Positions 1 to 6,626 of a stretch of DNA of 10,574 nucleotides are shown here, in pieces (the stretch's first letter is position 1; each line of letters begins with the position of its first letter). Under the pieces are notes generated by a model that was not told the DNA's origin, made no database searches, and was given only the letters and a program-made list of their open reading frames with translations. The position numbers and the translations under genes were made by a program. The DNA is taken from NCBI GenBank assembly GCA_013151555.1, contig JAADIA010000058.1, forward strand, positions 1 to 10,574, written 5' to 3'. Source of the DNA: Nitrospirota bacterium. Its GTDB lineage: Bacteria; NPL-UPA2; JAADIA01.

Positions 1-104
<104 letters not shown>

Positions 105-150
105 CTACAAGAAATTCTCGTAACAACCGATAAACCCCATCCATTTATTT

Positions 151-236
151 TTCACCGCAGAGGTCGCAGAGCCCGCAGAGAGTTCCCTTTTGAAATATAA
201 TTCTCTTTTCCTCAGCGATCTCGGCGTTCTCAGCGG
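151..236. repeat. CGCAGAG-type intergenic inverted repeat, copy 1
   Basis: The left arm contains three 9-base units in tandem (CGCAGAGGT, CGCAGAGCC, CGCAGAGAG at 156-182). The right arm (209-235) contains three related units in the opposite orientation, read on the minus strand as CGCTGAGAA, CGCCGAGAT and CGCTGAGGA. An A/T-rich spacer of about 26 bases separates the arms. A second copy lies at 4551-4628 in the opposite overall orientation. Similar CGCAGAG-rich intergenic elements are familiar in environmental anaerobe genomes. Their function is not known to me. Confidence 0.8.
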
Positions 237-289
237 TAATTTTATAATTTGAAACTTTTAATTTGCACCGGTGATTTATACTTTCCTGA

Positions 290-1213
290 TTACCGTTTCC
301 GGGCAATAATTACTCTCTCAATTCCTGAATAATCTTTTATAATCTCCGGATAATGGAATCGGTTCTTCTCAATAATAAGTTGTTCTACAACCTTCGCCTG
401 ATTTATTCCCATCTCTAAGGCTAAATAACCACCCGGGCGCAGGAAAGTAACGGCTCCCTCAATAAGCGGCGGATAGAATTTAAGACCGTCCTCTCCCCCA
501 TCGAGAGCCGCTCGCGGTTCAAAACAACTCACCTCCGGCTGAAGAGAGTCAAGTTCAGAAGTAGAAACATAAGGGGGATTGGAAATCAACAAGTCCACCT
601 TTCCCTCTAAACCCCGGAAAATCGCTCCCGGACCCGGCCGGCCAAGAGCAAACATATCTCCCTGAAGGAAAGTTATCTCCTGCCCACTCCCAAGCCTCTG
701 CGCATTTTCCCTTGCTACCTGCAAAGCCGACTCCGAAATATCGAGAGCATAGACCTGACAAGGAAGGGTTTTGGACAGGGTAATAGCAATATTACCACAT
801 CCGGTACCGATATCGATAATGGGAAAATAAGAGTTCGGAGTCAAGAATTGACTTTGGATAGCATGCCAACTTTTAATTTTTTTTAAAGCCGCTTCGACCA
901 ATATCTCCGTTTCCGGACGAGGAATCAGCACCTTTTCATTGACCAGAAAATCCCCCGACATGAACTCAGCCTGGCCGGTTAAATACTGCCAGGGAATACG
1001 TTCCTTCCTTCGTTCAATCAAATTCCGGAAAGAAGATAAGCTCTCCGCCGACAGAAACTCTTCAAAGTTAAGATAAAGATAGCTCTGCCCCCGATTCAGA
1101 ACATGGCCAAGCAAAAGCTGAGATTCCAACAGAGACATCTCTATCCCTTGCTCTTCGAGATAACCACTTCCCCACTTCAGGGCATCAACCAATCGCCAGG
1201 ATTTTGTTGCCAT
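290..1213 (-). CDS. prmC: Peptide chain release factor N5-glutamine methyltransferase
   Basis: This protein of 307 residues (typical length for PrmC/HemK) transfers a methyl group from S-adenosylmethionine to the glutamine of the GGQ motif in release factors RF1 and RF2, tuning translation termination in the cytoplasm. The N-terminal helical domain covers about residues 1-90, followed by the family motif RPETE (99-103). The SAM-binding motif I is DIGTGCG (134-140). The catalytic NPPY, which grips the target glutamine, is at 212-215, followed by the family-typical EPRAALDGGEDGL. The ATG at 1213 has GAGAGG upstream at suitable spacing. PrmC genes often follow prfA, but here the upstream neighbour is priA, 264 bases away, and murA lies downstream. 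The frame is intact and all key residues are present. Confidence 0.95.
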   Translation of the reverse strand: MATKSWRLVDALKWGSGYLEEQGIEMSLLESQLLLGHVLNRGQSYLYLNFEEFLSAESLSSFRNLIERRKERIPWQYLTGQAEFMSGDFLVNEKVLIPRPETEILVEAALKKIKSWHAIQSQFLTPNSYFPIIDIGTGCGNIAITLSKTLPCQVYALDISESALQVARENAQRLGSGQEITFLQGDMFALGRPGPGAIFRGLEGKVDLLISNPPYVSTSELDSLQPEVSCFEPRAALDGGEDGLKFYPPLIEGAVTFLRPGGYLALEMGINQAKVVEQLIIEKNRFHYPEIIKDYSGIERVIIARKR

Positions 1214-1369
1214 GAAGAACCTCTCAAAGAAGCTGTAAGTTCTTTAAGTTAACCTTATGAAACTTATGAACCGTACATAACTCCTATTATAGGGTAACAA
1301 ATTCAGGAAGTGGCGTCAATAGAAAACCGGCGGGCATTCCTATATAAGATGTCGACGTACTCGGTTTAT

Positions 1370-1461
1370 CTCCCGGGAGGAGCGCTGCGCCTAACGCAGT
1401 CAGGCGGCACCCCCACCGTTTTGCTGCTGAAAACAAAGATGTGGGGGCAAGAAAGAACCCC
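1370..1461. other. Possible structured RNA or attenuator-like region between priA and prmC
   Basis: The 264-base gap (1214-1477) has no convincing ORF but contains a dense set of GC-rich self-complementary elements. These are the palindrome CTCCCGGGAG (1370-1379); a 5-bp hairpin CTGCG/CGCAG (1385-1389 with 1395-1399); and a 7-bp stem CCCCCAC/GTGGGGG (1410-1416 with 1441-1447). The last stem encloses an inner 5-bp stem GTTTT/AAAAC (1418-1422 with 1430-1434). GGGG at 1444-1447 can instead pair with CCCC at 1458-1461, which would exclude the larger stem. No run of T follows on either strand, so it is not a classic terminator. I could not match it to 6S, SRP, tmRNA, RNase P or a known riboswitch by eye. 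The strand is undecided. Confidence 0.35.
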
Positions 1462-1477
1462 GCGAATAATTTGAGGG

Positions 1478-3463
1478 CTAAAGCATGCCCATGGGGTCAA
1501 TGTCGAGAAGTATCTTAACTCCCCTGGAAGCAGGCCCTTTTAGTTGAGTTAAGCTTTCTTTGACTACCTCCCGCATTTGACAGACTTTGTTTCCTTTGAG
1601 AATTATCCGCCATCTCCATCTGGATTTGAGGCGAGGAAGAGGAGCCGGCACCGGACCCAGGACTTCTACCCCTTTTTCCGCTCCGGCCTCCAAGAGCTTG
1701 CCTAAACTTTGGGCCAATTTTATCAAGCGATCTTGATTTGGACTTTGAAGGGTTATATTGATTAAATGTTTGAAGGGAGGATATCCCAACTCCTGGCGAA
1801 ATTTTATTTCCTGCCGGTAGAAACCAGCATAATCGTGAAGGCGAGCGGACTGGATACTATAATGTTCAGGATTGTAGGTCTGAACAATTACTTTCCCCCC
1901 CAGATCCCCGCGTCCCGTTCTTCCTGCTACCTGGGTGAGCAACTGGAAAGTCCGTTCGCCAGCCCGGAAATCGGCTAAGCTTAAGGCCGTATCGGCAGAA
2001 ACTACTCCTACCAAAGTCACCCGGGGGAAGTCCAGACCCTTGGCAATCATCTGAGTTCCAATTAAAATATCGACTTCCTGTTTCCGGAAAGAATTTAACA
2101 TCCGGGCGTGGGAACCTTTCCTGGTCATGGTATCGGAATCCATGCGACCCAGGATTGCCTGAGGAAAAAGTTTGGCCACTTCATTTTCCACCTTCTGAGT
2201 TCCTACTCCCAGATAACCGATTTTTCGGCTCCGGCATTCAGGACAGAACTGCGGTTTTTCCTGTTGACAGTTACAATAATGGCAATGAATTCTATCTGTT
2301 TTGGAATGATAGATAAGAGATACATCACAATGTTTACAACGAACCACCTCTCCACATTCCCGGCAAAGGACGAAAGTGGAAAACCCGCGTCGATTTAAGA
2401 AGAGAATAACCTGTTCTCTCCTTTCCAATGTTTCCCGGATGGCTTGCTGCAGGAAGAAAGAGAATACAGAACGGTTCCCCCTGGTAATAAGTTCTTTCCT
2501 CATATCGATAATTTCCACTTCCGGCATAACTCTATCATCAACTCGCCGGGTAAGCTGAGCTAACTTATAATTTCCCCGTCCAGCTTGAAAGTAAGATTCC
2601 AATGAGGGAGTAGCCGTGCCCAGAATAACGACGGCTCCGGCTGCCCGAGCCCTTTCCAGAGCTACTTCCCGGGCATGATATTTAGGCGTCTCGGCCTGTT
2701 TATAAGAGGTTTCGTGTTCTTCATCAAGAACAATTAAACCCAGGTCTTTCACCGGCGCGAAGATAGCCGAACGAGCTCCGATAACAATATCGGCTTTGCC
2801 CTCTCTTATCCTCACCCACTCCCGGTAGCGTTCCCCGGCAGATAAACGGCTGTGCCAGAGAGCAATTCTTTCTCCAAAACGGGACCGGAACCTTTCCACC
2901 GTCTGAGGAGTAAGAGATATCTCGGGAAGAAGAACTATGGCTTGTTGTCCTCTTTCCAGAACTCGGGCAATAGCATGAAGGTAAACTTCTGTCTTGCCGC
3001 TTCCGGTAACGCCATGAAGGAGAACAACCCCGGAACGGTTATGCAGACATTTTTCGATAAGCTGAAGAGCTTCCTGCTGTTCAGAAGTAGGAATTAGAAA
3101 GGAAGATTTCGCCCCGGGGTCCGTCTCAACAGCCCCTTTCTCCTTTCTAACTTTCTTCACGACCGGAGGAGACGCTGCCTTGAGAGCTTCTCCCCAGGAG
3201 CAACCATAGTAATCGGCTATCCAGCGGTTAAGCTGGAGCATCTCTTCGTTAAATATGGGGAAAGGGTCCAGGACATTTCCAATTTTCTTTACCGGATAAG
3301 GTGGTTTTTTTTCGGTCAATCCGACTACATAACCGTTAAGCTGCCGCCCGGAGAAAGGAACCGCTACCCGCATCCCTATTACGATTTCCCCGCATATTTC
3401 CTCAGGGACGGAATAAGTGAAGGTCCGGTCAATAGGGAGAGGAACAGCTATCTGAGCATACAT
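1478..3463 (-). CDS. priA: Primosomal replication restart helicase PriA
   Basis: PriA binds stalled or repaired forks and reloads the replicative helicase. It is a 3'-to-5' superfamily 2 DNA helicase. The N-terminal fork-binding domain starts MYAQIAVPLPIDRTF, a family signature. Helicase motifs are Walker A GVTGSGKT (151-158), DEEH box (247-250), GTATP (282-286) and QVAGRTGR (511-518). The zinc-binding insert has eight cysteines at 367, 370, 376, 379, 394, 397, 407 and 410. The C-terminus DIDPMGML is also typical. At 661 residues it is somewhat shorter than many PriA proteins (about 730), with nothing obviously missing. The ATG at 3463 fits the family N-terminus but has no good Shine-Dalgarno sequence. 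A 35-codon ORF stops one base upstream (TAAAATG), so translational coupling is possible. Confidence 0.96.
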   Translation of the reverse strand: MYAQIAVPLPIDRTFTYSVPEEICGEIVIGMRVAVPFSGRQLNGYVVGLTEKKPPYPVKKIGNVLDPFPIFNEEMLQLNRWIADYYGCSWGEALKAASPPVVKKVRKEKGAVETDPGAKSSFLIPTSEQQEALQLIEKCLHNRSGVVLLHGVTGSGKTEVYLHAIARVLERGQQAIVLLPEISLTPQTVERFRSRFGERIALWHSRLSAGERYREWVRIREGKADIVIGARSAIFAPVKDLGLIVLDEEHETSYKQAETPKYHAREVALERARAAGAVVILGTATPSLESYFQAGRGNYKLAQLTRRVDDRVMPEVEIIDMRKELITRGNRSVFSFFLQQAIRETLERREQVILFLNRRGFSTFVLCRECGEVVRCKHCDVSLIYHSKTDRIHCHYCNCQQEKPQFCPECRSRKIGYLGVGTQKVENEVAKLFPQAILGRMDSDTMTRKGSHARMLNSFRKQEVDILIGTQMIAKGLDFPRVTLVGVVSADTALSLADFRAGERTFQLLTQVAGRTGRGDLGGKVIVQTYNPEHYSIQSARLHDYAGFYRQEIKFRQELGYPPFKHLINITLQSPNQDRLIKLAQSLGKLLEAGAEKGVEVLGPVPAPLPRLKSRWRWRIILKGNKVCQMREVVKESLTQLKGPASRGVKILLDIDPMGML

Positions 3464-3464
3464 T

Positions 3465-3572
3465 TTATATTATAACCTGAGCCGTTCGAGTGAGGGGTTC
3501 CGGCATCGTTCTCATAGTTTCATCGGCAAGAAGAATTCTCTTTTTAAGTTCGGATAAAAGTTTCTTGTTCAC
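3465..3572 (-). pseudogene. 35-codon ORF resembling the N-terminus of methionine synthase/homocysteine methyltransferase; relic or small leader gene
   Basis: A GTG-initiated ORF with AGG six bases upstream encodes 35 residues and stops one base before the priA start. Residues 5-23, LLSELKKRILLADETMRTM, look like the opening of MetH-type homocysteine S-methyltransferases, where a helix is followed by a motif such as RILxxDGAMGTM. The three departures in that motif (E for G, T for A, R for G) would each need only one G-to-A change at the codon level (GGA to GAA, GCT to ACT, GGA to AGA). The remaining twelve residues do not resemble the family. It may be a decayed gene fragment left beside priA, or a short translated leader coupled to priA. 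The likeness rests on about 20 residues read by eye, so the call is tentative. Confidence 0.35.
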
Positions 3573-3600
3573 TCTATACCTACATCCTATAATTTAGATA

Positions 3601-3733
3601 CTGGACTTCAGACTATAAAATACAGACTATGGACTTTAGACTAAAAGAAGGTAAGAAAATTCGTTGCTCCGCTCCTCATAACTTTTACTATACTTCAAGA
3701 AAAAAGTCTGAGGTCTATGGTCTATGATCTGAA
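3601..3733. repeat. GACTAT/GACT-rich intergenic repeat with inverted arms
   Basis: The left block (3601-3642) is built of imperfect GACT units, including GACTTCAGACTATAA, CAGACTATGGACTTTAGACT and close variants. The right block (3706-3733) reads on the minus strand as TTCAGATCATAGACC followed by ATAGACCTCAGAC, an imperfect inverted counterpart. The roughly 60 bases between them show no coding features. It fills most of the gap between cooC and the mini-ORF. Similar low-complexity repeats built of GACTATGG-like words occur in the intergenic regions of some environmental bacteria. I see no mobile-element gene attached. Confidence 0.6.
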
Positions 3734-3739
3734 TTATAA

Positions 3740-4495
3740 CTATATCCCTAACTTTTCCACTATCCCTTTTACGGCTTTGACCGCCGTTGACTCAGCCGGG
3801 AGTTCGACAAGCGGCTTCCCTTCTCCGTCATACTCATAGATGAGCTCATCTTCAGGAATAACTCCCGCGAGTCCTATCCCGACCTTTTCAAGGTGAGAAG
3901 ACAAGATAGAACTGCTTTCAGGTTTGGCCCGATTGAGAACAAGAAATTGTTTACCTACGGAAATTTTTAAGTTGGACACCATCTGGTGGATTCTTTGCAC
4001 CGTTTTCAACCCTCGCACCGTAGGATCGGAAACAATGAGAAGAAAATCAACGTCGCGGGTCGTCTTCCGGCTGAGATGTTCCAAACCTGCTTCATTATCC
4101 ATAATAAGGTAAGGGTAACGGGAAGATATCTTATCGATAATGGAACGCAAGAGATTATTCGTATAGCAATAACATCCCGGTCCTTCCGGACGACCCATGC
4201 TCAGAAGGTCCATCCCCGAAGACTCAATCAGAGCCCTTTCTATCTTTAAATTGAGATAGTCGGTCTTAGCCATACCGGCAGGGAGATTATCTTTATTCCG
4301 AAGCATCTCTTCGCAGATATCTCCTACGGTATCTTCGATTTCCAAACCCAAAGCATCTCCCAAGTTAGCATTGGGATCGGCATCCACCGCCAGAATGGGT
4401 TTTTTGTTTTCCCCAAGCAGATAACGGATGAGCAGAGAAGAGAAAGTAGTTTTCCCCGTTCCTCCTTTGCCGGCTACAGCAACACTTAAACTCAT
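3740..4495 (-). CDS. cooC: CooC-type nickel-insertion ATPase (carbon monoxide dehydrogenase maturation factor)
   Basis: CooC is a cytoplasmic, MinD-like P-loop ATPase that dimerises and delivers nickel to the C-cluster of anaerobic CO dehydrogenase. The 251-residue length fits the family. The deviant Walker A GKGGTGKTT is at residues 9-17, the switch-like VDADPN around 37-42, and the family motif GPGCYCYTNNLLR at 105-117. The last supplies Cys108 and Cys110, the CxC pair that binds nickel or zinc at the dimer interface. MDNEAGLEHLSR (132-143) is also characteristic. The ATG at 4495 follows GGGAGGA at good spacing. It is flanked by repeats, and no CO dehydrogenase or acetyl-CoA synthase gene is in the window, so it is an orphan here. 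It implies a nickel CO dehydrogenase elsewhere. A role for a related but different metalloenzyme is less likely given the CxC motif. Confidence 0.9.
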   Translation of the reverse strand: MSLSVAVAGKGGTGKTTFSSLLIRYLLGENKKPILAVDADPNANLGDALGLEIEDTVGDICEEMLRNKDNLPAGMAKTDYLNLKIERALIESSGMDLLSMGRPEGPGCYCYTNNLLRSIIDKISSRYPYLIMDNEAGLEHLSRKTTRDVDFLLIVSDPTVRGLKTVQRIHQMVSNLKISVGKQFLVLNRAKPESSSILSSHLEKVGIGLAGVIPEDELIYEYDGEGKPLVELPAESTAVKAVKGIVEKLGI

Positions 4496-4530
4496 TTAAT
4501 AATCCTCCCGGAAAGCATAAACCACACCTT

Positions 4531-4558
4531 AACCTAATTACCGCAACCTAATTGCCGC
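4531..4558. repeat. 14-base tandem duplication at the edge of repeat copy 2
   Basis: AACCTAATTACCGC (4531-4544) is followed directly by AACCTAATTGCCGC (4545-4558), differing at one base. The second unit runs into the CGCTGAG units of the neighbouring repeat. It looks like a local slippage or insertion-associated duplication of the element end. Confidence 0.75.
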
Positions 4559-4628
4559 TGAGAACGCCGAGCTCGCAGAGAAAATGAAAATCATATTTAA
4601 AAAGCAAGTAATCTCTGCGTTCTCTGCG
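4551..4628. repeat. CGCAGAG-type intergenic inverted repeat, copy 2
   Basis: The left arm has the 9-base units CGCTGAGAA, CGCCGAGCT and CGCAGAGAA (4556-4582). The right arm, read on the minus strand, has CGCAGAGAA and CGCAGAGAT (4628-4611). The first 30 bases match the minus strand of copy 1 (240-211) at 27 positions, so the two copies are in opposite orientation. Together they bracket prmC, priA and cooC. The arms are separated by about 28 A/T-rich bases. Confidence 0.8.
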
Positions 4629-4662
4629 ATGAAAATTAAAGGGATGGTATTTGCCTGTAGTT

Positions 4663-5592
4663 TTACAAGTTTTTCTTAAAATAGTCCCCGGTCTTTTTCA
4701 ACCCTTCCTCAAGCGTCATCTCCGGTCGCCATCCCAGCACTGTTTTCGCCCGGGAAAAATTCAAATAGGTCTTCAATATCTCTCCGGCCCGGGAAGGATG
4801 GTAAACCGGCTTCCCCGGGAAACCGGTTATCTCCGCCAGGTTCTTAAAAAGCTCGTTAACTGAGACACCTCGAGCAGTTCCAATGTTAATGACATCTCCC
4901 CCTTCTCCTTTATTAAGGGAAAGAACATTGGCCCGGACCACATCTTCAACATAAACATAGTCACGAAGTTGCTCTCCGTCTCCAAAGATAGAGATAGACT
5001 CGTTCTGCAACATCGCTCTGATAAAGATAGCGATTACCCCCGCTTCTCCCTCAGGGTCCTGCCGCGGTCCGTAGACATTGCCGTACCTCAAAGCAGTAAA
5101 ATCCAATCCGTAAGTCTCCCGATAGAAGTAGAGATAGTATTCTCCGGTACATTTGCCTACCCCGTAAGGGGAGAGAGGTTTCACTAAAGATTTCTCATCA
5201 AAAGGTAAATTGTCATTCCCTTCCCCGTAAATCGCTCCTCCCGAGGAAGCAAAAATAACTTTTTTCACCCCATGTTTCCGGCAGTTTTCCAGGATGTTCA
5301 AGGTTCCTATTATATTGACTTCGGCATCGAATTGGGGATCAGCTACAGATTTTCTAATATCCATCTGGGCAGCGTGATGATCGACATAATCGGGTTTTTC
5401 TTCCTTAAACACTTCTTCCAACCGGGAATCCCGGATATCCATCTCATAAAATTTCGCCTGGCTGTTCAGGTTCTCCTTCTTTCCGTGGGAGAGGTCATCA
5501 ACAATGACCACTTGATATCCTTCTTTAATTAAGCTGTCCACAAGGTGAGAACCGATAAACCCGGCGCCTCCGGTTACTAAAACCTTAGCCAT
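4663..5592 (-). CDS. NAD-dependent epimerase of the UDP-glucose 4-epimerase (GalE) family
   Basis: This extended short-chain dehydrogenase/reductase of 309 residues probably epimerises a UDP-sugar such as UDP-glucose/UDP-galactose or their N-acetyl forms, feeding cell-envelope polysaccharide synthesis in the cytoplasm. The Rossmann motif GGAGFIG is at residues 8-14, with the acidic pair after the second strand (VDDLS, 31-35) favouring NAD over NADP. The catalytic Tyr143 and Lys147 lie in SPYGVGK. SSGGAIYG (117-124), GNVYGPRQDP (171-180) and RDYVYVEDV (210-218) are family signatures. A longer frame begins at an ATG at 5610, but GGAGGAGG lies between that ATG and the one at 5592, so 5592 is the better start. 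The cyclophilin gene lies 51 bases upstream and may share a transcript. Substrate cannot be decided from sequence; related dehydratases remain possible. Confidence 0.9.
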   Translation of the reverse strand: MAKVLVTGGAGFIGSHLVDSLIKEGYQVVIVDDLSHGKKENLNSQAKFYEMDIRDSRLEEVFKEEKPDYVDHHAAQMDIRKSVADPQFDAEVNIIGTLNILENCRKHGVKKVIFASSGGAIYGEGNDNLPFDEKSLVKPLSPYGVGKCTGEYYLYFYRETYGLDFTALRYGNVYGPRQDPEGEAGVIAIFIRAMLQNESISIFGDGEQLRDYVYVEDVVRANVLSLNKGEGGDVINIGTARGVSVNELFKNLAEITGFPGKPVYHPSRAGEILKTYLNFSRAKTVLGWRPEMTLEEGLKKTGDYFKKNL

Positions 5593-5643
5593 TCTTCCTC
5601 CTCCTAACATTCATTATTGACATTGCCGCTTTGAGTATATAAG

Positions 5644-6216
5644 TTACTTCTCCACTACCGCCCGCTTAATGACTACGGGCGAAATCGGTACGCCACGACG
5701 ACCATCCTTGGCATGAACAGGAAGGTTTGCAATCTCATCTACAATATCCATACCTTTCACCACCTTACCGAATACACAATATCCCCAGCCTCGCAGAGTC
5801 TTTTTCTTATAGTTCAAGAAAGAGTTATCCGCTAAATTGATGAAGAACTGTGCCGTAGCAGAGTTCGGCTGACTTGTCCGGGCCATAGCCACTGTTCCCC
5901 GTTGATTCTTAAGCCCGTTGTCAGCCTCGTTAACAATCGGTTTGCGGGTAGGTTTCCTCTGCATATCGACAGTTAAACCTCCCCCCTGAATCATAAATCC
6001 CTTAATTACCCGGTGAAAGATGGTGCCGTCATAAAACCCGTCCCGGACATAACGGAGAAAATTCTCCACGGTCTTCGGTGCCTCCTGCGGATAAAGTTCC
6101 AGGACAATAACGCCCCGGTTGGTTTCAAAACGCACCCGCGGATTGGGAGCATCCGCCCAAATAAGTTGTGCAGACCAAAGTAAAACGATTGCGAGTATAC
6201 TTACGAGTTTTTTCAA
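5644..6216 (-). CDS. Exported cyclophilin-type peptidyl-prolyl cis-trans isomerase
   Basis: Cyclophilins isomerise Xaa-Pro bonds and help fold exported proteins. An N-terminal signal peptide is visible: KK at positions 2-3, a hydrophobic stretch at about 4-20 (LVSILAIVLLW...), and a likely cleavage near WADA (20-23). No lipobox cysteine is present, so a periplasmic or extracellular soluble protein is expected. The catalytic core contains FHRVIKGFMIQGG (67-79) with Arg69 as the conserved catalytic arginine. TAQFFINLAD (121-130) and the VFGKVVKGMDIVDEI block (148-162) follow. I chose TTG at 6216 because AAGGAG lies seven bases upstream of it. The longer reading from TTG at 6237 would place this Shine-Dalgarno sequence inside the gene and spoil the signal peptide's short charged end. 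Total length is 190 residues. It is transcribed towards galE and divergently from nuoE. Confidence 0.92.
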   Translation of the reverse strand: MKKLVSILAIVLLWSAQLIWADAPNPRVRFETNRGVIVLELYPQEAPKTVENFLRYVRDGFYDGTIFHRVIKGFMIQGGGLTVDMQRKPTRKPIVNEADNGLKNQRGTVAMARTSQPNSATAQFFINLADNSFLNYKKKTLRGWGYCVFGKVVKGMDIVDEIANLPVHAKDGRRGVPISPVVIKRAVVEK

Positions 6217-6360
6217 ATTAGTTCTCCTTATGTGCAAAGGCCCATTTTACCAAACAGAAAAAATTCCCTCTATAAATATTCCGGGATATTCCTTAGAAAA
6301 AGTTACTATCTTGCCAACTGGATATTAGCACAACGTCCGAAAAAGTCAAGGAACAAAGGG

Positions 6361-6429
6361 ATGGCGAAAGGGAAGGAAAAACTTCCCCGGGTTAAGAAAG
6401 AAATTAACAACCCCTACCGGCATTGGTAG
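6361..6429 (+). CDS. Possible 22-residue basic peptide ORF, doubtful
   Basis: An ATG preceded by AAGGAACAAAGGG opens a 22-codon frame, MAKGKEKLPRVKKEINNPYR plus two residues, rich in lysine and arginine. It lies in the divergent gap between the cyclophilin gene and the nuoE-like gene. There is no recognised family, and a random ORF of this size is common. It is recorded because of the acceptable ribosome binding site; nothing else supports it. Confidence 0.15.
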   Translation: MAKGKEKLPRVKKEINNPYRHW

Positions 6430-6500
6430 TGACAGATAGGAAGAATTGGCAGAGAGACTTAATGGTTTGCAGAACCCGGTTAATTTCTTCAAAAAATTTC

Positions 6501-6529
6501 TTTTCAATTCTTACACTTCATGGTATCTT
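6501..6529 (+). promoter_or_regulatory. Candidate sigma-70-type promoter for nuoE-nuoF
   Basis: TTTTCA (6501-6506) and TATCTT (6524-6529) each match four of six consensus positions and are separated by exactly 17 bases. TGG directly before the -10 box gives an extended -10 element. Initiation would fall near 6536, leaving a leader of about 90 bases before the proposed nuoE start. This is only a consensus match by eye. Confidence 0.35.
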
Positions 6530-6626
6530 AGAACAAGTTATTAACGATCGGACTTTTCTCAACCTTATCCCTGTCCGCCCCGAAGGTGCGATTAAGAATT
6601 GGCTTCTATCCGGAAAGAGAGATGTT

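Noticed and set aside
156-182. CGCAGAG units as a CRISPR-like array
   Set aside because: The units are 9 bases with no spacers and occur as inverted arms, which is unlike CRISPR repeats.
1286-1319. TATAAT (minus strand, 1291-1286) with TTGACG (1319-1314) as a promoter for prmC
   Set aside because: Both boxes are good individually but are separated by 22 bases, well outside the normal 16-18. No suitable -35 exists at 17 bases.
1350-1470. tRNA, SRP RNA or 6S RNA in the priA-prmC gap
   Set aside because: No T-loop GTTCGA motif, no SRP GGAAGGAAGCAGC-like tetraloop region and no convincing 6S closing stem was found, so only a generic structured region is reported.
3469-3474. TATAAT (minus strand) just before priA as a -10 box for a leaderless priA mRNA
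   Set aside because: Spacing to the ATG would fit a leaderless transcript, but there is no recognisable -35 or extended -10, and the bases are the last codons of the mini-ORF.
5593-5610. ATG at 5610 as the start of the epimerase
   Set aside because: The strong Shine-Dalgarno GGAGGAGG lies downstream of this ATG and at proper distance from the ATG at 5592, which also begins the standard MAKVLVTGG N-terminus.
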